Source: an uncultured Phycisphaerales bacterium (lineage in GTDB: Bacteria; Planctomycetota; Phycisphaerae; Phycisphaerales; UBA1924). From it: 44,762 nucleotides of DNA. Below the pieces are notes generated by a model that worked only from the letters and a program-made list of their open reading frames with translations, made no database searches and had not been told where the DNA came from. Positions 1 through 7,285 of this stretch are shown in pieces. The stretch is from assembly GCA_937995595.1 (NCBI GenBank), contig CALKJW010000019.1, positions 1-44,762 on the forward strand, written 5' to 3'. Positions within the stretch are counted from its first letter, which is position 1. Each line of letters opens with the position of its first letter. The translations under genes and the position numbers were made by a program.

Positions 1-298
1 CCATGTTCTTGCCCATGTGCATCTGCGGGAAGATGTTGAGCAGGCCCGCCGGACCGGCTTCCCACTTCTTGATGAACTCCGGGTCGCGCGACTGAGCGTG
101 CGTCGCGCAGTTCGGGAACATGTATTGACCCGGCGCGATGCCGAGGCCGCGCACGTGCGCCATGAAACCGTTCTCATCGGGCAGGGCCTTGAAGTCGCCC
201 CGGTGGTGCGGCAGGACCGCCCACGCAAGGAAACTGCAGAAGAACACCGCAACCGATGCCGCGAGAATCGGAATCCAGAGGGCGGTGAGAAAGGCCAT
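1..298 (-). CDS. Membrane-anchored protein of unknown function (5' part only)
   Basis: The gene runs off the left edge of the window, so only its first 99 residues are visible. The minus-strand ATG at 298 is preceded by GGAG at seven bases, which decides the start. The protein opens with a hydrophobic stretch (about residues 5-28) that looks like an uncleaved membrane anchor. A soluble part follows, with 'LPHHRGDFKALPDE' and 'PGQYMFPNC' segments. I have an impression of small uncharacterised membrane proteins with this 'LPHHRGDF' signature in several phyla, but I cannot assign a function. A run of twelve G (on this strand) lies just upstream of the ribosome binding site. Confidence 0.75.
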   Translation of the reverse strand, partial: MAFLTALWIPILAASVAVFFCSFLAWAVLPHHRGDFKALPDENGFMAHVRGLGIAPGQYMFPNCATHAQSRDPEFIKKWEAGPAGLLNIFPQMHMGKNM

Positions 299-584
299 GT
301 CATCGCTCCATCCCCCCCCCCCCGACACACACTATCCCCTAAACGAGGTGTCGGACCTGCACCGGGCTGGGAACTTCGCACGCATCGGCTCAAGGGTCGC
401 TCTTTATGGACATTTCACCGGAATCCCCCAAACCCAAGCAAGGATCTTCGGAATCCTGAACCAACGCGGCGTGCGATGGCATCCAACTCGCGGCAATCTC
501 ACGCATCGGGTAGCCTGCCCGCCGCGACGATCGCGCGGGTCGCCGTGACGTTCCCGCGCCTTTGGTTGGTACCTGGAGAACAGA
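299..584. other. Intergenic region between divergent genes
   Basis: This 286-base gap separates the minus-strand membrane protein gene from the DinB-like gene. Apart from the C12 homopolymer at 312-323 and the DinB ribosome binding site, I see no RNA gene, strong hairpin or good sigma-70 promoter. The short open frames crossing it on both strands have no recognisable content. Confidence 0.5.
312..323. repeat. C12 homopolymer tract
   Basis: Twelve consecutive C on the plus strand (G on the minus strand), ending 14 bases upstream of the minus-strand start codon at 298 and just outside its GGAG ribosome binding site. Runs of this length are prone to slippage, and at this position could alter promoter or leader geometry. 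Confidence 0.9.
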
Positions 585-1154
585 ATGTTCGCGCCTCGCG
601 ATTCAGTGATCGGCGCAGGTCCGGAGCGGACCTGTGATTGCCTCGCCGCGCCGCTCGTTGAAATCCTCGACGAACTGCGCGCGGTGATCCGCACCCTCAC
701 CGACGACGAGTTCACGCGGCCGATGGGCCCGCTGTTTCTCGGCGCGACCATCGGCGGCCACGTGAGGCACTGCCTCGACCACGTGCGCGCGGTCGCCGAC
801 GGGTGCGTCCGCGGCGCGATCGACTACGACCACCGCGAGCGCGGCACGCCGGTCGAGCGCTCGCCCGCCGCGGCCTCGGACGAGTGCGCCGCGCTGACCG
901 CCGCGCTGCGGGCGATGTCGCGGACCGACGCGGCCCGCGGCGTGCGCGTGGCCGTCATGCCGCGACGCGACGGCGAGCCGGTCGAACTGCGCTCGACGCT
1001 GGCCCGTGAACTGGCGTTCGTGCTCAGCCACACCGTCCACCACAACGCGATGATCCGAGGGATGGTGACCTCGCTCGGGCGGCCGTTGCCGGGCACGTTC
1101 GGCTTCGCGCCCTCGACACTCGCACACCGGGACGCCGCGGCATGTGCACGGTGA
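585..1154 (+). CDS. DinB-like metal-binding four-helix protein
   Basis: The 189-residue protein has the hallmarks of the DinB/YfiT-like four-helix bundle superfamily. There is a histidine-rich helix (H59, H62, H66 in 'GGHVRHCLDH') and a C-terminal 'SHTVHHNA' helix (H149, H152, H153), the usual trio that binds a divalent metal. Members include thiol-dependent transferases and many uncharacterised stress proteins, so the reaction cannot be named. The ATG at 585 has GGAG at 574-577 with good spacing. It is the first gene of a coupled trio: its last 13 bases overlap the next gene. The long antisense frame here is a GC-rich shadow. Confidence 0.8.
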   Translation: MFAPRDSVIGAGPERTCDCLAAPLVEILDELRAVIRTLTDDEFTRPMGPLFLGATIGGHVRHCLDHVRAVADGCVRGAIDYDHRERGTPVERSPAAASDECAALTAALRAMSRTDAARGVRVAVMPRRDGEPVELRSTLARELAFVLSHTVHHNAMIRGMVTSLGRPLPGTFGFAPSTLAHRDAAACAR

Positions 1155-1915
1155 CGATCGTCCGTGCGCCGGCGTTGCGCGGCGGGCGCGGCTGGGTCCG
1201 CGTGGTGTGCAACCGTGACGAGCAGCGGACGCGCGCCGCCGAACTCCCGCCGCGAACGGTCGCCGTCGGCGCTCGGCACGCCGTCATGCCGATCGACTCG
1301 GGCGCGGGCGGAACGTGGATCGCGGCGACGGACGCGGGGCTGGCGCTGTGCCTGCTGAACGCGAACCCGACGCCGCGCGTGCCGCGGAGCGAGTGGGCGG
1401 TACGAAGCACGCGCGGGCGCGTCATCCCTTCGCTGGCGGACTGTGCGGACCTTCGCGGGGCCGCGGAGCGCCTCGGCGCGATGGACGCCGCTTCGACCGC
1501 GCCGTTCAAACTGCTCATCGCGGATTTGATGAGTGTCGTGGTCGCGCGGTCCGACGGCGAACGGATCGAGGTGTCGCCCGCGCGGGAGATCGACGGGCCG
1601 GTCATGCACACCTCGTCGGGCCTCGGCGATGAACTGGTGCAGCCGCCGCGGCGGGCGTTGTTCGACGCGGTCTTCGACGCGGGCGCGGACGTGCTGGAGT
1701 CGCAGCGCGTGTTCCACGAGCACGCGTGGGCGGACGCCGGGCACCTGAGCGTGGCGATGTCGCGCCCCGATGCTCGCACCATGAGCCGCACGGTGATCGA
1801 CCTTCACGGTTCGCACGTTCGGCTCGCGTGGACGCCGCTGGACGACCTCCTTGCGCCGGCGCGCGGCGCGGTGGAACTCGAACTCTCGACCGACGGCGCG
1901 GGGTGCATCGCATGA
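1142..1915 (+). CDS. NRDE family protein (TANGO2-like)
   Basis: The 257-residue protein begins Met-Cys-Thr and carries the name-giving Asn-Arg-Asp-Glu motif at residues 24-27 ('CNRDEQ'). This is the signature of the NRDE/TANGO2 family, whose fold resembles Ntn hydrolases and whose eukaryotic member has been linked to haem or lipid homeostasis. The bacterial role is not settled. Cys2 could be the N-terminal nucleophile after Met removal; that is inference. The start overlaps the DinB-like gene by 13 bases and the stop overlaps the next gene by four (ATGA), so the three are probably translated together. Confidence 0.85.
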   Translation: MCTVTIVRAPALRGGRGWVRVVCNRDEQRTRAAELPPRTVAVGARHAVMPIDSGAGGTWIAATDAGLALCLLNANPTPRVPRSEWAVRSTRGRVIPSLADCADLRGAAERLGAMDAASTAPFKLLIADLMSVVVARSDGERIEVSPAREIDGPVMHTSSGLGDELVQPPRRALFDAVFDAGADVLESQRVFHEHAWADAGHLSVAMSRPDARTMSRTVIDLHGSHVRLAWTPLDDLLAPARGAVELELSTDGAGCIA

Positions 1916-3135
1916 GCGCGACAGCCGCCGCCGCGCAGGCTGGATCGGTAGAGCGAGCCGCGCGATGCGACGACCGGCACGACGCGCCCGCGTCGCGGCT
2001 CGCACGCTTCAGCACGTGGGAGTTCTGGCCCGCGTGGGCGGTGTACGCGCCGCTTGTGCCGTACCTCGCGTGGCTCGGCCTGCGCCACGGCGGGTTGACG
2101 GTGTGCACGGCGTCCAACCCGGCGATCCCGCTCGGCGGGATCGTGGGCGAGAGCAAGTCGGAGATCCTGTCGCTCCTGCCGCGCCGGTGGGTCGCGCCGT
2201 TCGGAGTCATCGAAGCCGGCGCGGCGGCGCAGCGCCGGGACGCGCTCGGGCGGATCATGGGAGAACTGCGGTGCGGCTGGCCGGTCGTGCTCAAGCCCGA
2301 TCGCGGCGAGCGCGGCGAGGGCGTGCGGATCGTCCGCGACGCGGCCGAGGCGGCGGAGTACTTGGCCGCGAGACGCGACCGCGTGATCGCGCAGGCGTAC
2401 CACCCCGGCCCGTTCGAGGCGGGCGTGTTCTACGTGCGTCACCCGAGCGCGCAACGCGGCTTCGTATTCTCGATCACGGACAAGCGGTTCCCGTTCGTTG
2501 TCGGTGACGGGCGCGCGACGCTGGCCGAGTTGGTCGCTGCGCATCCGAGGTTCAGGCGTCAGCGGTCAGCGCACCTGGCCGCGCTGGGCCGTCGCGCGGC
2601 GGTCGTGCCCGCGCCGGGCGAGCGCGTCGCGCTGACGGGCATCGGCAATCACTGCCGCGGCGCGGTGTTCCTTGACGGAGGCGCGATGATCACGCCCGCG
2701 CTCGAAGAGGCGTTCGAGCGGATCGTGTCCGAAACGCGCGGCGTCAACTTCGGGCGGTTCGACGTCCGGTACACCGACCCGCACGAGTTCGCGGCGGGGC
2801 AGGGGTTCTCGATCATCGAGTTCAACGGCCTGTTGTCCGAGTCCACGAACATGTACGACCCGGCGTTCGGGTATTGGCGGGCCCAGCGGATCCTGAGGCA
2901 GCAGTGGCGACTGGCGTTCGAGGTCGGCCGCGGCAATATCGAGCGCGGCGCCGGGGCGGCTTCGCTGCTGACCGTGCTGCGGGAGATTCGGCGCGAACGC
3001 CGGCGGCGCGAAAGCCTTGGCCGCGATTCGAGTTCTCAACGGGAGAGAGGCGAATCCCGCGGCGCACCGGGTCCACGGACGGAGTCCGTTACTCTTCCAC
3101 CACCAAGCCTTTACGGTCAATCTGGCCGGCATTGA
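1912..3135 (+). CDS. ATP-grasp-like protein
   Basis: I start this 407-residue protein at the ATG within the ATGA overlap with the upstream gene, not at the longer open-frame start 186 bases earlier. The N-terminal third has 'FSTWEFWPAWAVYAPLVPY' and 'NPAIPLGGIVGESKS'. The middle has the ATP-grasp-type 'VVLKPDRGERGEGVRIV', and the C-terminal part has 'FGRFDVRY' and 'IIEFNGLLSEST', which look like the metal- and nucleotide-binding end of the fold. ATP-grasp enzymes join a carboxylate to an amine or thiol through an acyl-phosphate; the substrate here is unknown. The last 50 residues are low complexity, and the 3' end overlaps the convergent gene by 47 bases. Confidence 0.7.
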   Translation: MSATAAAAQAGSVERAARCDDRHDAPASRLARFSTWEFWPAWAVYAPLVPYLAWLGLRHGGLTVCTASNPAIPLGGIVGESKSEILSLLPRRWVAPFGVIEAGAAAQRRDALGRIMGELRCGWPVVLKPDRGERGEGVRIVRDAAEAAEYLAARRDRVIAQAYHPGPFEAGVFYVRHPSAQRGFVFSITDKRFPFVVGDGRATLAELVAAHPRFRRQRSAHLAALGRRAAVVPAPGERVALTGIGNHCRGAVFLDGGAMITPALEEAFERIVSETRGVNFGRFDVRYTDPHEFAAGQGFSIIEFNGLLSESTNMYDPAFGYWRAQRILRQQWRLAFEVGRGNIERGAGAASLLTVLREIRRERRRRESLGRDSSSQRERGESRGAPGPRTESVTLPPPSLYGQSGRH

Positions 3136-3487
3136 GCGCAACCAGCCAGTCGTTCAGGCCGCGGGCCAGCGCTCCACGGGGGATCACCCTGTCGGCTCCG
3201 GCCCGTCTCGCTGCGTCGAAGGCCTCGGTGGCGACGTGCGGCCCGAACGCGACGATGCGGATGGCGCGCTGTTCGGGCGTCGCCCGGTGGTCGCGCAACC
3301 GATTGATGAGAATCAGGGCGTATTCCGGCGCGTCGAGGTCCGCGAGCATGGCCCGTACGGGTGAATCAGCCAGACGCGCTTCGAGCATCTCCAGCGTGCG
3401 GACCGGTCGAGCCGAAACCCCGACGGCCTCGGCCGCCCCTTTGATCTTCGTCGCCCACAAGAGATCGGCCGCGAAGTAGAGTATCAT
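3089..3487 (-). CDS. Degenerate receiver-like domain protein
   Basis: The 132-residue protein is a single alpha/beta domain laid out like a response-regulator receiver. 'ILYFAADLLWATKIKG' forms the first strand and helix, 'AMLADLDAP' (D50, with D52 close by) sits where the phospho-acceptor strand should be, and 'IVAFGPHV' matches strand four. The conserved Lys after strand five is replaced by Arg (R104 in 'VIPRGAL'), and the paired acidic residues at the end of strand one are not both present. This suggests a pseudo-receiver. There is no output domain. I chose the internal ATG at 3487 because the fold begins there. The gene converges on and overlaps the ATP-grasp-like gene. Confidence 0.6.
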   Translation of the reverse strand: MILYFAADLLWATKIKGAAEAVGVSARPVRTLEMLEARLADSPVRAMLADLDAPEYALILINRLRDHRATPEQRAIRIVAFGPHVATEAFDAARRAGADRVIPRGALARGLNDWLVALNAGQIDRKGLVVEE

Positions 3488-3678
3488 GCAAGCCCCGAAC
3501 AGCCGGACTTCCGGCACGGGCGGGTACGCGCCGCCACACGCCGCGGCCGGCGCGCAAGGCCCGAACCTTTCCGACCGCGCGGAGCGTACGCCGCGCCGGG
3601 TCGCAAGGCGGGAGGACGCCGACCGGGGCGTCTGCGTTGCCGCGGCGGGCCAACAGCAAGAACGGACCAGGCCAGCAC

Positions 3679-5022
3679 ATGACCACGATCTCTCCTCCCA
3701 AGCCCATGAGCACGTCCCGGCGCGAGTTGTTCAAGAGCCCGGTGTTCGACGAGGTGGGCCTCCCCCGCGACCCGAACAACCTGTACCTCCAGACAGTGGA
3801 CACGATGCTCACCGCGGCGGAGATCATGGAACTGCCGCACGAGATCCAGTTGATCCTCGCGCAGCCCAAGAACGAGATCATGGTGCACTTCCCCGTGCGG
3901 ATGGACAACGGGGAGTTCAAGTTGTTCAAGGGCTACCGCGTCCAGCACAACAACGCGCTGGGCCCCTACAAGGGCGGCCTGCGTTTCCACCCGGACGTGC
4001 ACCTGGACGACGTCAAGAGCCTCGCGTTCCTGATGACGATGAAGACGTCGCTGGTGCGCGTGCCCTTCGGCGGCGGAAAGGGCGGCATCAAGGTCGATCC
4101 GCGCAAGCACTCGACGTCGGAGATGGAGCGGATCGTGCGCCGGTTCACGACGGCGATCGCGCACCAGATCGGCCCGGACTACGACATCCCCGCGCCCGAC
4201 GTGGGCTCCAACGCCCAGCACATGGCGTGGATCGCCGACACGTTCACGTTCCTGTCGGAGATGGGCGGGCACAACCCCGAGGCCGTGATCACCGGCAAGC
4301 CGGTGGAGTACGGCGGGTCGCTGGGCCGCGAGAAGGCGACCGGGCAGGGTCTGGTCGACGTGCTGGTCGAACTGGCGCCGGAGCTGGGCCTGAAGATCGA
4401 GGGCATGACCTTCAGCCTGATCGGCTACGGCAACGTGGGCTCGTGGACGGGCCGGATCCTCGGCCGCATGGGCGCGAAACTGCACGCCGTGATGGACCAC
4501 ACCGGCGCGATCTACAACGACAAGGGCATCGACACCGAGGCGCTGGCGCTCCACGTCGCCAAGCACGGCGGCGTGTCCGGGTTCCCCAACTCGACGCGCG
4601 TCTCGACCGAGGAGTTCTACAAGGCCAAGGTCGACGCGTTCATCCCCGCCGCGCTGGAGCAGATGATCAAGGAGCCCGAGGCGAAACTGATCAACGCCAG
4701 GGTGGTCGTCGAGGGCGCCAACGCGCCGACGACGCCCGCGGGCGACCGCATCCTGAGCGAGCGCGGCATCGAGGTCATCCCCGCCATCCTCGCCAACGCC
4801 GGCGGCGTGACGGTGTCCTACTTCGAGTGGGTGCAGAACAAGAGTTGCGTGTCCTGGGACGCCGAGGAGGTCGATCAGGCGCTCAACCGCCACATGGTCA
4901 TGGCCGCGCGCCGGACCAAACTCGCGCGCCAGAAGTACAACACCGACATGCGCACCGCGTCCTACATCGCCGCGCTGGAGAACATCGGCAAGGTGTACCA
5001 GGTCCGCGGCATCTTCCCGTGA
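3679..5022 (+). CDS. gdhA: Glutamate dehydrogenase
   Basis: The 447-residue enzyme interconverts glutamate with 2-oxoglutarate and ammonium using NAD(P). All family landmarks are present: 'GPYKGGLRFHP' (K98), 'MKTSL' (K122), the catalytic Lys in 'GGGKGGIKVDP' (K134), 'PAPDVGSN' (172-179) and the Rossmann motif 'GYGNVGS' (249-255). Length is normal for the hexameric class. A TTG at 3637 would add 14 non-conserved residues, so I chose the ATG at 3679; the ATG at 3706 is also possible. I cannot decide the cofactor from sequence. An intrinsic terminator follows the stop directly, so the gene is probably monocistronic. Confidence 0.95.
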   Translation: MTTISPPKPMSTSRRELFKSPVFDEVGLPRDPNNLYLQTVDTMLTAAEIMELPHEIQLILAQPKNEIMVHFPVRMDNGEFKLFKGYRVQHNNALGPYKGGLRFHPDVHLDDVKSLAFLMTMKTSLVRVPFGGGKGGIKVDPRKHSTSEMERIVRRFTTAIAHQIGPDYDIPAPDVGSNAQHMAWIADTFTFLSEMGGHNPEAVITGKPVEYGGSLGREKATGQGLVDVLVELAPELGLKIEGMTFSLIGYGNVGSWTGRILGRMGAKLHAVMDHTGAIYNDKGIDTEALALHVAKHGGVSGFPNSTRVSTEEFYKAKVDAFIPAALEQMIKEPEAKLINARVVVEGANAPTTPAGDRILSERGIEVIPAILANAGGVTVSYFEWVQNKSCVSWDAEEVDQALNRHMVMAARRTKLARQKYNTDMRTASYIAALENIGKVYQVRGIFP

Positions 5023-5048
5023 TGGGTACCGTCAAAGCGGCAGCACCC

Positions 5049-5083
5049 GAGGGCCGGCGACCGCCGGCCCTCTTTGCTTTTGT
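5049..5083 (+). terminator. Intrinsic terminator of glutamate dehydrogenase gene
   Basis: A perfect 10-bp stem (GAGGGCCGGC, loop GACC, GCCGGCCCTC) is followed by TTTGCTTTT, 26 bases after the stop. The T-rich tract lies only on the plus-strand side, so it serves the dehydrogenase gene rather than the convergent gene ending at 5107. Confidence 0.9.
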
Positions 5084-5106
5084 CGATCCGCCGAATCCCG
5101 CGACGC

Positions 5107-5418
5107 TCAGGCCGCGCACAGCGCGGGCGTCGGCACAGGCGGCTCGACGACGATCTGGCTCACCCACCCGCCGTAGCCGTTGCGGCGGATGCCGCCCGCG
5201 GCGTAGTCGGGCAGCCACGTGCAGCCGTCGACGAGGTAGGAGAACTCGTGGTCGCCCCGTTCGAGATTCAGCCGGACGAACCACCACCCGGTAGACTCGC
5301 GCACCAGACGGACCGGCGCGGCCCGCCAGTTGGTGAACGATCCGACCAGTTCGACGCTCGTCGCCTGCGGCAGGTACACCCGGAACAGCATCGTGGAATC
5401 GGACTCGCAGATGACCAT
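5107..5418 (-). CDS. Stand-alone glycogen-binding-type (CBM48/AMPK-like) domain protein
   Basis: This 103-residue protein consists almost entirely of an early-set carbohydrate-binding domain like those of AMPK beta subunits and glycogen-branching enzymes. 'VYLPQATSVELVGSFTNW' is the first strand pair, followed by 'GWWFVRLNLERGDHEFSYLVDG', the usual 'G..Y.YlvDG' motif. The exposed Trp residues would stack on glucan. No catalytic or kinase partner is encoded next to it. The ATG at 5418 is well supported by GGGAGG six to seven bases upstream. It is divergent from the secreted-protein gene, and the two proposed start codons share the palindrome CATG. Confidence 0.75.
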   Translation of the reverse strand: MVICESDSTMLFRVYLPQATSVELVGSFTNWRAAPVRLVRESTGWWFVRLNLERGDHEFSYLVDGCTWLPDYAAGGIRRNGYGGWVSQIVVEPPVPTPALCAA

Positions 5419-7285
5419 GTCGATCCTCCCGCCAAGTCGCCGCGGTGGCCCGCCCCGGCGGGTGTTATCGGGTGGTCGCGCGGCCGACTTTCGCCGACTT
5501 GCGTGCGCGCTGGCGTTGTTCGCGTGCGCGGCCGGGGCGGCGTGTCCGACCTTGGCGGGGGTCGATCGTCGGGCCTCGGCGGTCGCCGACGCGGCACAGC
5601 ATGTCGATCGCCGCGTGTGGGCCTGCGCGGGCGAAACGCTGCTGGTTCCCTTCGAGCCGACCGAAGCGCAGCGGCGCGCGGGCTCCGTCCCCGCCCGGCT
5701 GAGTCGGGGCGACGCGCTGTTTGCGCCGCTGTGGTGGATCGGCCGCACCGCGGCCGCACCGGGCCCGAGCCGTGCCGTGCCGGACCCGACGCCGGGCGCG
5801 GCGTTTCTCGCGGCGCGCGGCTCGTCGTGGATGGGCGAGAAGGGCCGATGGTCTGGCGTCGCCGCGACCGACACGGCGCGCCGCGGCACGATCACGTCCG
5901 ACGGTCGCTGGTACCTGATGATCGACCTGCCGCCCGATGCCGGCGGGCTTGAACTGATCATCGACGGTCGGCGCGTGCCGACGGGCTGGATCTCCCGCGC
6001 CGTCGCGACCGCACGGCCCGCCGGCGCGGCGGGAGACGCGGGTGACGGCTGGTTCGGCGCGGCGCTGGACGCGGCGCGGTGCGACCCGTTCGAGCGCTGG
6101 CGGGCACGGCTGGCCGCGGGCGAACCGCTGACGGCCGTCGGGCCCGCGGCGGACGAGTTCGCGGACCGCGCGGTCGAGGCGCTGGCCGACCAGGTCGGCG
6201 CACGCTGGGCGCAGGCGCTCCGCATCGTCGCGGATGAAGACGCGAGCGTCGCCGACCGCCTGCGCCGGCGTCTGGCGATGATCGGCGACTTCGGCGGGCC
6301 ACGGGTGCCGGTCTGGCCGGTCGAGTTTGAGTCGCTGGAACGGTTGCAGGAGGCGCTCCTGAACTCGACGCGCGGGGCCGCGGTCCGGGCTGCGCGCAAC
6401 TGGCTGGACGCTCAGCCGCGTGCCGCGTGCTGGATCGCCAACGACGCGGTGATGTACGACGGCGCGAACGGGCGCGTCGTATCGCGCATCGCGGCGGTAT
6501 CGCTCGACGCGGGCGCGGAGCCGGACGTGCTCATGGTCCGGACCGGCTCGACCGCCGCGCCCTTGGATGTGGTGAGCCTTCCGCCGCTGACGGTCGCGAG
6601 CGGGCTGTTCTCGATCGATCCGGACGCGTCTGCGTCCGCCGTCGTGCTCGCGGGCATCGGCAGGTGGACGGCGCGACGGGCGGTGCTCGCGCGTCCGGTT
6701 GCGGCCGCGCCGCCGGGCGCGCCCGTCGGCCCGCTGCTCCGGGAGTGGACACTGGCGTCGTGGCTCGAAGCGTGCACCGACGCGGGCGACCCGCGCGGCG
6801 GCGCAGCACGCGCGGGCCTGGGCCGGCCCCCCGCCGACGGCGAACCCTGGACGATGGGCATGCTGCTGGCGGACGCCCCGGCCGCGACCGGCGCGTTCGA
6901 CGCCGCGTCGCTGCGGTGGACGCTGTACGTGGAATGCGGGCTGGGCACGCGGGCCGGGGCCGACAGCGCGGCGCGCGAGGAGATCGTGCTCGCGATCTCC
7001 GGCGCCGGCGGCGAGACCATGGTGCGTGTGTTCGCGGACGGTGCGATGGTGGACTCGTCGGGCGCGGCGGGCCGCGCGCGGGTCGTGCGAGACGCTCGCG
7101 CGTGGCGTGTCTGGGTCCCGATCGCGCCCGACGTTCTCGCCGGCGGCGAGTGGGCGCGGCTGGGCCTGCTGCGGGTCGACGCTTGGGGCGCGAGAACGAG
7201 TTGGCCGCGCCCGGTGTTCCCTTGGGAGGATCGGCCCCCGCAGGCGGCGATCGATCTGCGCGCGTGGACCGGCGCGGGCCGCTAG
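5417..7285 (+). CDS. Secreted protein of unknown function
   Basis: I do not recognise this protein (622 residues from the ATG at 5417). Its N terminus has a basic region with 'DFRR', a hydrophobic core 'LACALALFACAAGAA' and a likely cleavage site, so it is probably exported. The body is Ala- and Arg-rich without clear motifs. The last 150 residues look like a beta-sandwich ('WTLYVECG', 'MVRVFADGAMV', 'RLGLLRVDAW', 'SWPRPVFPWE') and faintly recall carbohydrate-binding modules of the CBM9 type; that is a weak impression. The start is uncertain: neither the ATG at 5417 nor the GTG at 5462, which gives a neater signal peptide, has a good ribosome binding site. The stop shares CTAG with the convergent moxR-type gene. 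Confidence 0.6.
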   Translation: MSILPPSRRGGPPRRVLSGGRAADFRRLACALALFACAAGAACPTLAGVDRRASAVADAAQHVDRRVWACAGETLLVPFEPTEAQRRAGSVPARLSRGDALFAPLWWIGRTAAAPGPSRAVPDPTPGAAFLAARGSSWMGEKGRWSGVAATDTARRGTITSDGRWYLMIDLPPDAGGLELIIDGRRVPTGWISRAVATARPAGAAGDAGDGWFGAALDAARCDPFERWRARLAAGEPLTAVGPAADEFADRAVEALADQVGARWAQALRIVADEDASVADRLRRRLAMIGDFGGPRVPVWPVEFESLERLQEALLNSTRGAAVRAARNWLDAQPRAACWIANDAVMYDGANGRVVSRIAAVSLDAGAEPDVLMVRTGSTAAPLDVVSLPPLTVASGLFSIDPDASASAVVLAGIGRWTARRAVLARPVAAAPPGAPVGPLLREWTLASWLEACTDAGDPRGGAARAGLGRPPADGEPWTMGMLLADAPAATGAFDAASLRWTLYVECGLGTRAGADSAAREEIVLAISGAGGETMVRVFADGAMVDSSGAAGRARVVRDARAWRVWVPIAPDVLAGGEWARLGLLRVDAWGARTSWPRPVFPWEDRPPQAAIDLRAWTGAGR

